From the NCBI GenBank assembly GCA_001769925.1, contig MEPT01000015.1:13478-20074 (forward strand): 6,597 nt of DNA, in the 5' to 3' direction. This DNA comes from Bdellovibrionales bacterium RBG_16_40_8. GTDB taxonomy: Bacteria; Bdellovibrionota; Bdellovibrionia; Bdellovibrionales; UBA1609. The stretch's first letter is position 1, and each line of letters opens with the position of its first letter. The notes under the pieces are model-generated. The model worked only from the letters and a program-made list of their open reading frames with translations. It ran no database searches and was not told the DNA's origin. Of this stretch, positions 1 to 4,076 are shown piece by piece. The translations under genes were made by a program, and so were the position numbers.

Positions 1-515
1 TGGGAGTGATGGGATATTCTCATTTGCGCTGGGGCTTTGGTCACTGGATGCTTGGTGATTTTGCAATTTTTTTGTGTCTTGGACCGCTTCTTTGTGTAGG
101 CATGAGCTGGGTGGCCGGGGGCGCATCATTTTCTTTAGCCTCTATTTGGGTTGGAATTTACTTTGGTTTGCTAGCATTATCCTACGTAGAGCTACGTCAC
201 ACTATCAGCAGCGTAGTAGATCATGAGGCTGGCATTGATACATTGCCTGTTAACTGGGGATTTGATCGTGCTAAGATAGCAATTGTTGTAATTCTTCTAG
301 TAGCTGCTTTTGTGACAATGCAAATTGCAAACACTAGCTCAAGAGCCATGTTTCTGGTCGCAGCTTTACCGATCATCGGTTATATTTTGTGGATAACGAA
401 AACAATAGCTAAACTAAGTTCACCACTTTCTTCAACGCTATATGAATTGCCTCGCCATGTATTACGTCTGCATTTACTGTCGGGGTTATTTTTTGTTGCC
501 ATATTTTTTCTATGA
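1..515 (+). CDS. UbiA/MenA-family membrane prenyltransferase, C-terminal part (5' truncated)
   Basis: The frame is open to the left edge (codon GGA at 3-5), so the GTG at 6 is probably internal and only about 170 C-terminal residues of a roughly 300-residue protein are present. Numbering from that GTG, a G-D-F-A-I-F-x5-P stretch (residues 17-27) matches the G-E-L-x-V-F-x-x-F-G-P region of MenA, the 1,4-dihydroxy-2-naphthoate prenyltransferase of menaquinone synthesis. A V-V-D-H-E-A-G-I-D-T-L-P stretch (70-81) matches the end of the second Asp-rich motif and the following G-x-x-T-L of UbiA enzymes. About five hydrophobic segments (near 17-37, 46-62, 90-107, 113-130 and 155-169) fit an inner-membrane protein. 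The family transfers a polyprenyl chain to an aromatic or other acceptor using Mg2+. The first Asp of the second motif appears to be Ser68, so the substrate and even activity are uncertain. The stop overlaps the start of rsmJ (ATGA). UbiA superfamily is likely; MenA specifically is a guess. Confidence 0.75.
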   Translation, partial: GVMGYSHLRWGFGHWMLGDFAIFLCLGPLLCVGMSWVAGGASFSLASIWVGIYFGLLALSYVELRHTISSVVDHEAGIDTLPVNWGFDRAKIAIVVILLVAAFVTMQIANTSSRAMFLVAALPIIGYILWITKTIAKLSSPLSSTLYELPRHVLRLHLLSGLFFVAIFFL

Positions 516-1165
516 TAGTCGAAATAGCAACAGACGCGAACGGGCCATATTTTAAAATTATCGGAGCCCAGCCCCAGATTTCGGTGCGAGTAGAATTTTT
601 ACCGAGAAAAAAAATTGGTTTGAAATCAGATTGTTTAGCGCGCGCGATAGGTTACAAAAAAGGTGAAGTACTGCGAGTTATTGATGCAACTGCTGGTCTA
701 TGTAGAGATGCTTTTCATATTGCATGTTTAGGATGCCAAGTAGTGGCTATAGAGAATAACTTGCAAATTTTTAATGTGGTTTCTTATTTTGTAAATCTGT
801 TGCCAACAAAATATAATTTAACCTTAGTTCATCAAGAAGCAAAAAAATTTTTGCTGTCACTTTCTGAAAACGACAGGCCTGATGTAATTTATCTCGACCC
901 GATGTTTCCTGAAAAAAATAAATCAGCAAAGCCAGGTAAAGAATCTGAACTTTTAAAACTTTTGGCACCAATAGCGTCGATAGAAGAAGAAAAAAATTTT
1001 CTAAATTCGGCCTTACAGGTTGCGAAAAAACGTGTTGTTATCAAAAGACCGCTTTATGCCCCGGCTATAAAATCTTCGCCGCAAATTGTATTTAAAGGCA
1101 AATCTGTGCGTTATGATGTGTATATTACGGGTTCAAAACACAAAGTGAGTCATATGCCGCAATAA
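512..1165 (+). CDS. rsmJ: 16S rRNA (guanine1516-N2)-methyltransferase RsmJ
   Basis: RsmJ transfers a methyl group from S-adenosylmethionine to N2 of G1516 of 16S rRNA in the small ribosomal subunit (known for E. coli RsmJ/YhiQ). Visible signatures are the SAM-binding motif I D-A-T-A-G-L-C-R-D-A-F (residues 58-68), an acidic residue ending the next strand (E81), the catalytic-region motif Y-L-D-P-M-F-P (127-133) followed by K-x-K-S-A, and the C-terminal K-R-V-V-I-K-R-P-L-Y-A-P (173-184) and R-Y-D-V-Y (200-204). All align well with the E. coli protein as I remember it. The protein has 217 residues against 250 in E. coli, mainly because of a shorter N-terminal segment before the conserved F-L-x-x-K-K start. 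The usual Gly of motif I (GLGRDAF) is Cys64. The ATG overlaps the upstream stop as ATGA and has no visible Shine-Dalgarno, which suggests translational coupling. The last 12 residues lie antisense to the 3' end of the next gene. Confidence 0.93.
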   Translation: MIVEIATDANGPYFKIIGAQPQISVRVEFLPRKKIGLKSDCLARAIGYKKGEVLRVIDATAGLCRDAFHIACLGCQVVAIENNLQIFNVVSYFVNLLPTKYNLTLVHQEAKKFLLSLSENDRPDVIYLDPMFPEKNKSAKPGKESELLKLLAPIASIEEEKNFLNSALQVAKKRVVIKRPLYAPAIKSSPQIVFKGKSVRYDVYITGSKHKVSHMPQ

Positions 1166-1862
1166 TTTCTGGTGAAGCAGAGTTTTTGTCTGTAAATGAA
1201 AAATAGCGCTTGAAATCACAAATTGATTCTTTAACCATGCCTAATTCTTTACGTAGTAGCGCGCGCTCTGCTAAACAGCGCGTATTTTCTGGCTCTAATT
1301 GCAGCGTTAAGCATAAGGTTTTGTGAAGAGTTATAAAATCTTCTACTTGACGATAATGTAGTGAAATATTGGTTAAATATTGAGTGATAGCTTCTTTTAA
1401 GTTTAATGTTTGCACTTGTTCTTTGTGGCGGTTTACCATCTGAAGAAGTTCCTCTTCTGAAAGTAGTTTGCCATTTTGCTCAAGATCGACAAATTGAGAT
1501 TTACTTTCGCACTCCCATTTTAAAATAGCATGTAGCGGCCAGTGAATAAGTTGAAAATCAAGATCAAGGCATTTTGCCAGATGCATATATAAAAGTGCGA
1601 GCGCAATGCCGCATCCGCTGCGATTTTGCAAAATATTTTTAATTAACACTGGGTGTGACGAAATCTTAAAATTTTTAGTGTTAAAATAAAATCTGTTAAG
1701 AATATCTAGGGTTTCATGATCAGAGCTTCCGTTACTTTGTGAAACAAGCTCGTAGACCATAAAGTTAATAGATCGTAATAAAGCATCATGAGAATTTTCG
1801 CCAGTGAGGTGCGTGTCAATGGTGATAAGAGCTTCTAGAGGGCTTTGCCAAGATACGTTCAT
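1125..1862 (-). CDS. SirB1/YchA-family transglutaminase-like protein with C-terminal TPR region
   Basis: This matches the SirB1 family (Transglut_core2 domain followed by tetratricopeptide-like helices), whose biochemical role is not firmly known. Residues 52-61 (L-D-I-L-N-R-F-Y-F) match the family's L-N-x-x-L-F region. Residues 79-99 (Q-N-R-S-G-C-G-I-A-L-A-L-L-Y then L-A-K-C-L-D) match the R-x-G-x-P-I-x-L-x-x-L-Y signature. P-L-H-A-I-L (109-114) matches P-G-H-F-L-V, and F-V-D-L-E-Q-N-G-K-L-L-S (124-135) matches the F-I-D-P-F-N-G-G-x-L-L-S block. From about 155 to 225 the sequence is helical and TPR-like, with L-x-L-E-P-E-N and A-E-R-A-L-L-R-K-E-L-G-M. Cys84, His111 and Asp126 could form a papain-like triad. 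No signal peptide is seen, so it is probably cytoplasmic. The gene is convergent with rsmJ (41-bp overlap) and divergent from the PP2C gene. Its ATG lacks a clear Shine-Dalgarno, so the start is less certain than the family. Confidence 0.8.
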   Translation of the reverse strand: MNVSWQSPLEALITIDTHLTGENSHDALLRSINFMVYELVSQSNGSSDHETLDILNRFYFNTKNFKISSHPVLIKNILQNRSGCGIALALLYMHLAKCLDLDFQLIHWPLHAILKWECESKSQFVDLEQNGKLLSEEELLQMVNRHKEQVQTLNLKEAITQYLTNISLHYRQVEDFITLHKTLCLTLQLEPENTRCLAERALLRKELGMVKESICDFKRYFSFTDKNSASPEIIAAYDSLCVLNP

Positions 1863-1868
1863 CTAATC

Positions 1869-1897
1869 GTCGTACGAAATTGATATAATTATTTCAA
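1869..1897 (-). promoter_or_regulatory. possible weak promoter for the SirB1-type gene
   Basis: On the minus strand a TTGAAA (-35 like, 5 of 6 consensus bases; plus-strand 1892-1897) lies 17 bp from TACGAC (poor -10, 3 of 6; plus-strand 1869-1874). Transcription would then begin at or next to the ATG at 1862, giving a leaderless message, which would fit the absence of a Shine-Dalgarno. The -10 match is weak and this is only a candidate. Confidence 0.2.
1881..1889 (+). promoter_or_regulatory. extended -10 promoter element for the PP2C-domain gene
   Basis: TGATATAAT at 1881-1889 is a perfect extended -10 element (TGn followed by consensus TATAAT). No -35 box is recognisable 16-18 bp upstream, which extended -10 promoters often tolerate. 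A start about 7 bp downstream falls near 1896, so the leader would be only about 11 nt and would begin at the Shine-Dalgarno itself. An 8-bp palindrome (TCGTACGA, 1870-1877) lies just upstream and might be an operator half or chance. The extended -10 is seen directly; promoter activity is inferred. Confidence 0.45.
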
Positions 1898-1901
1898 GAG
1901 G
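1896..1901 (+). promoter_or_regulatory. ribosome binding site of the PP2C-domain gene
   Basis: AAGAGG lies 5 nt before the ATG at 1907. It supports that start over the in-frame ATG at 1961 (Met19), which has no purine-rich sequence in front of it. Confidence 0.6.
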
Positions 1902-1906
1902 TCTTA

Positions 1907-2857
1907 ATGGCCAAAGGCGTTACTATTGACAAAGCATGTCACGCGCCGAACAATTCTAATATGGCTAAAGAGTCTATAGAGCTGTTGAAAGCGCGCATAG
2001 CTGAGCTTGAAGAAGAGGTCGTTGATCGTGAGAAAGATCTTGCGGTTTTTCGTCGTGAGCTTACGTCTGCCAATAGTCGTCTCGAAGCGCTTATCGGAGA
2101 GATTAATCAGCAGATTAAAGTAGTGCAGGCAATACAGAAGCATTTGGTGCCAACAGAAATACCCAATATTCAGGGTTTTGATTTTTCATCAAAGTTTGTG
2201 CCGAGTTTTGTGAGGGGCGGAGACTATTACGATATTTTTGAACATGAAGATCGTTCGCGTTTCGGCGTAATTATCGCGAGCTCTAGTGGACACGTCATGT
2301 CAGCGCTACTGCTTTCGGTTTTGCTTAAATTCACAGCACGTATGGAGGCCCGCCGCGGGTCAGAGCCGCATGTAATGATGAAGCTTATTGCAGATGAGCT
2401 TTTGCCTAATATTGAAAAATCAGATCAAGCAGATATTTTCTTCGGCCTTTTTGATCGAAGAAGCTTTTCACTTTTATATGCGGGGGTAGGCGATGTCCTG
2501 GCACTGCATTTTGATCATGCCGCTGGTGAGTTAAAACTTCTGACGTCATCAACTCCGCCAATAAGTCATGACTTCTCTGCTGAGATTTCTTCACAGTCAG
2601 TGGTCTTGAGCCCGCGAGACAAATTGATTTTCTGCACCAAAGGCGTGTTTGCAGCACGAAATCTTGAAGGTAAAGAATTTGGTCAGGATCGGCTTTATAG
2701 GGCTATTTTAGAATATGCGACACGGGGCGTGCATGAATTGCGCAATCAAATTTTCTTTCAGGTGCAAAAGTTTTCGGGCGGACAAGAGGTCCCTCGTGAT
2801 ATGACTGTGGTCGTAGTTGAAGTGAAAGATCGAGTAATAAAACTCGCAAAAAAATAG
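1907..2857 (+). CDS. SpoIIE/RsbU-type PP2C-domain protein with N-terminal coiled coil, probably a pseudophosphatase
   Basis: The N-terminal part (about residues 20-75) is a charged heptad-rich coiled coil, followed by the family linker I-Q-K-H-L-V-P-x-x-I-P (76-86) and a SpoIIE-type PP2C domain to about residue 307. Fold signatures are present: G-G-D-Y-Y-D (104-109), S-G-H-V-M-S-A-L-L-L (127-136), Y-A-G-V-G-D (191-196), L-S-P-R-D-K-L-I-F-C-T-K-G-V (234-247), E-F-G (257-259) and R-D-M-T-V-V-V-V (297-304). Active members dephosphorylate Ser/Thr on anti-anti-sigma factors or other response proteins. Asp106 is kept, but the Asp of D-V-S-G-H is Ser125, the Asp of T-D-G-V is Lys245 and the first Asp of D-D-M-T is Arg297, so metal-dependent catalysis is unlikely. 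The reading frame is intact, which suggests a retained binding or regulatory role rather than decay. There is no membrane segment and no GAF, PAS or receiver domain in the protein. The family call is strong; loss of activity is inferred. Confidence 0.85.
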   Translation: MAKGVTIDKACHAPNNSNMAKESIELLKARIAELEEEVVDREKDLAVFRRELTSANSRLEALIGEINQQIKVVQAIQKHLVPTEIPNIQGFDFSSKFVPSFVRGGDYYDIFEHEDRSRFGVIIASSSGHVMSALLLSVLLKFTARMEARRGSEPHVMMKLIADELLPNIEKSDQADIFFGLFDRRSFSLLYAGVGDVLALHFDHAAGELKLLTSSTPPISHDFSAEISSQSVVLSPRDKLIFCTKGVFAARNLEGKEFGQDRLYRAILEYATRGVHELRNQIFFQVQKFSGGQEVPRDMTVVVVEVKDRVIKLAKK

Positions 2858-2890
2858 CCTTCCCCACTTTACTAGATTTAGTTAAGCTCT

Positions 2891-2910
2891 AGGGGAACAC
2901 AATGAAAGGA
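2891..2910 (+). promoter_or_regulatory. two successive ribosome binding sites before citrate synthase
   Basis: AGGGGA (2891-2896) sits 5 nt before the ATG at 2902, and AAAGGA (2905-2910) sits 6 nt before the in-frame ATG at 2917. Either could initiate citrate synthase, and the choice changes the N-terminus by five residues only. Confidence 0.5.
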
Positions 2911-4041
2911 CTTTTTATGGCGACAAAAGTCGAAATTTATGAAGGAGCAGTTGATAAGGGGCTTGAAGGGGTTGTGGCCTGCACGACGGGAATATCTTCT
3001 ATTGTCGATGCAACCTTATGTTTTCGCGGCTACACGATTGAAGATTTGGCCGCCAACTCTACGTTCGAAGAAGTTATTTATTTATTGTGGTACGATAAGC
3101 GCCCCACCACCGAAGAATTAAAAGATTTTAAAAAAGAACTGGGCAAAGAGATGTTCATTGATCCAGAGCTTGTGAAACAGCTTCAAGCTATGCCGACAAA
3201 AGATGTTCACCCAATGGCTTGGCTGCGAACGGCTGTTTCAATGTTGGCTCTTTGGGATAAAGAGGCCCAAGGCATCGACAAAGCTGCGCAGAAAAAAATT
3301 GGGATGCGCCTGACCGCTAAGCTAGGACTACTTGTAGCGCTTTTTGAGCGAACTCGTAAAGGTCTGTCATTTGTGCCAGCTAATTCTGAAAAAACTATTG
3401 CTTGGAATTTTATTAACATGCTCTTTGGCAAAGAACCTGACGCAGAGATTGTGCGCATGTTTGATGTGTGTCTAATTTTGCATGCCGATCACGAGCTTAA
3501 CTGTTCAGCATTTTCAGCGCGTGTCACGGCATCATCTTTGAGTGATATGTATTCAGCGGTTACAAGTGCTATCGGCACGCTTAAGGGCCCACTTCATGGC
3601 GGCGCTAATGAGCAAGTGATGCTTATGTTAAAAAGTATCGGCACCATGGAGAATGCTGTTCAATGGATTAAAGACGCCTTAGACAACAAAGTTAAGGTCA
3701 TGGGCTTTGGTCACCGAGTTTATAAAAATGGCGACCCGCGAGCAAAAATTTTACGAAAGATGAGCGAGCAGATTACTAAAAAAATTAATGAGCCCAAGTG
3801 GTATCAGATGTCGGCGCTTATTGATGACACCGTTCAAAAAGAAAAGGGCCTTTTGCCAAACGTCGATTTTTACTCAGCGACTGTTTACCATAGCATGAAT
3901 ATACCGATTGACCTCTTCACGCCGATATTTGCAGTCTCAAGAGTATCAGGCTGGTTGGCGCACATTTTTGAGCAATACGCCAATAACCGCATCTACCGCC
4001 CACGCGGCCAATGGATCGGCAAAGAAGGCCTCAGATTCTAA
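2902..4041 (+). CDS. gltA: citrate synthase, short CitZ-like type
   Basis: Citrate synthase condenses oxaloacetate and acetyl-CoA to citrate and CoA, the entry step of the TCA cycle, in the cytoplasm. The active-site residues are visible: His232 in G-P-L-H-G-G-A-N-E, His271 in G-F-G-H-R-V-Y-K and Asp322 in N-V-D-F-Y-S-A. Other family landmarks are G-L-E-G-V-V-A (20-26), the R-G-Y-x-I-x-D-L stretch (42-49), H-P-M-A-W-L-R-T-A (103-111), H-A-D-H-E-L-N (194-200), D-P-R-A (278-281) and the ending L-A-H-I-x-E-Q with R-P-R (352-368). At 379 residues, with no N-terminal extension like that of the E. coli hexameric enzyme, it resembles Bacillus CitZ and 2-methylcitrate synthases; the latter activity cannot be excluded from sequence alone. 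The start may be the ATG at 2917, which has its own Shine-Dalgarno. No terminator separates it from the PP2C gene 44 bp upstream, and no clear promoter is visible there, so read-through is possible. Confidence 0.93.
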   Translation: MKGLFMATKVEIYEGAVDKGLEGVVACTTGISSIVDATLCFRGYTIEDLAANSTFEEVIYLLWYDKRPTTEELKDFKKELGKEMFIDPELVKQLQAMPTKDVHPMAWLRTAVSMLALWDKEAQGIDKAAQKKIGMRLTAKLGLLVALFERTRKGLSFVPANSEKTIAWNFINMLFGKEPDAEIVRMFDVCLILHADHELNCSAFSARVTASSLSDMYSAVTSAIGTLKGPLHGGANEQVMLMLKSIGTMENAVQWIKDALDNKVKVMGFGHRVYKNGDPRAKILRKMSEQITKKINEPKWYQMSALIDDTVQKEKGLLPNVDFYSATVYHSMNIPIDLFTPIFAVSRVSGWLAHIFEQYANNRIYRPRGQWIGKEGLRF

Positions 4042-4060
4042 AAAGGTGCCAGGCGCTTTT
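4041..4060. terminator. small hairpin between convergent genes, possible bidirectional terminator
   Basis: The sequence AAAAGGTGCC-AGGCGCTTTT can fold with A4042-A4044 pairing to T4058-T4060 around a GC-rich stem (two G-U pairs) and a 3-nt loop. The A and T runs on the two sides would give U-rich ends in both directions, as expected between convergent genes. The stem is short and the T run is partly inside it, so termination would be weak. A second tiny inverted repeat, CGCA-TG-TGCG, follows at 4067-4076. Confidence 0.45.
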
Positions 4061-4076
4061 ATGTGTCGCATGTGCG

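Noticed and set aside
6..11. GTG (and following ATG) as the true start of the first gene
   Set aside because: The codon before it is sense, the first Asp-rich motif and N-terminal helices of the UbiA family are missing, and the length is about half of the family's, so the gene is cut by the window edge.
771..971. Minus-strand open frame of 66 codons opposite rsmJ
   Set aside because: It is antisense to the conserved RsmJ core, with no recognisable domain or ribosome binding site; a shadow frame.
1262..1282. CGCGCT...AGCGCG hairpin followed by TATTTTCT as a terminator for rsmJ
   Set aside because: It lies within well-matched codons of the SirB1-type gene, has a 9-nt loop and an interrupted T run, and is about 100 bp past the rsmJ stop. 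Chance is a sufficient explanation.
2406..2657. Minus-strand open frame opposite the PP2C domain
   Set aside because: It is antisense to conserved PP2C motifs and has no family resemblance.
2831..2846. CGAGT-AATAAA-ACTCG inverted repeat at the end of the PP2C gene
   Set aside because: It is a 5-bp stem inside coding sequence followed by an A run, not a T run, so it is not a plus-strand terminator.
3207..3458. Minus-strand open frame opposite citrate synthase
   Set aside because: It is antisense to conserved citrate synthase sequence and shows no domain.
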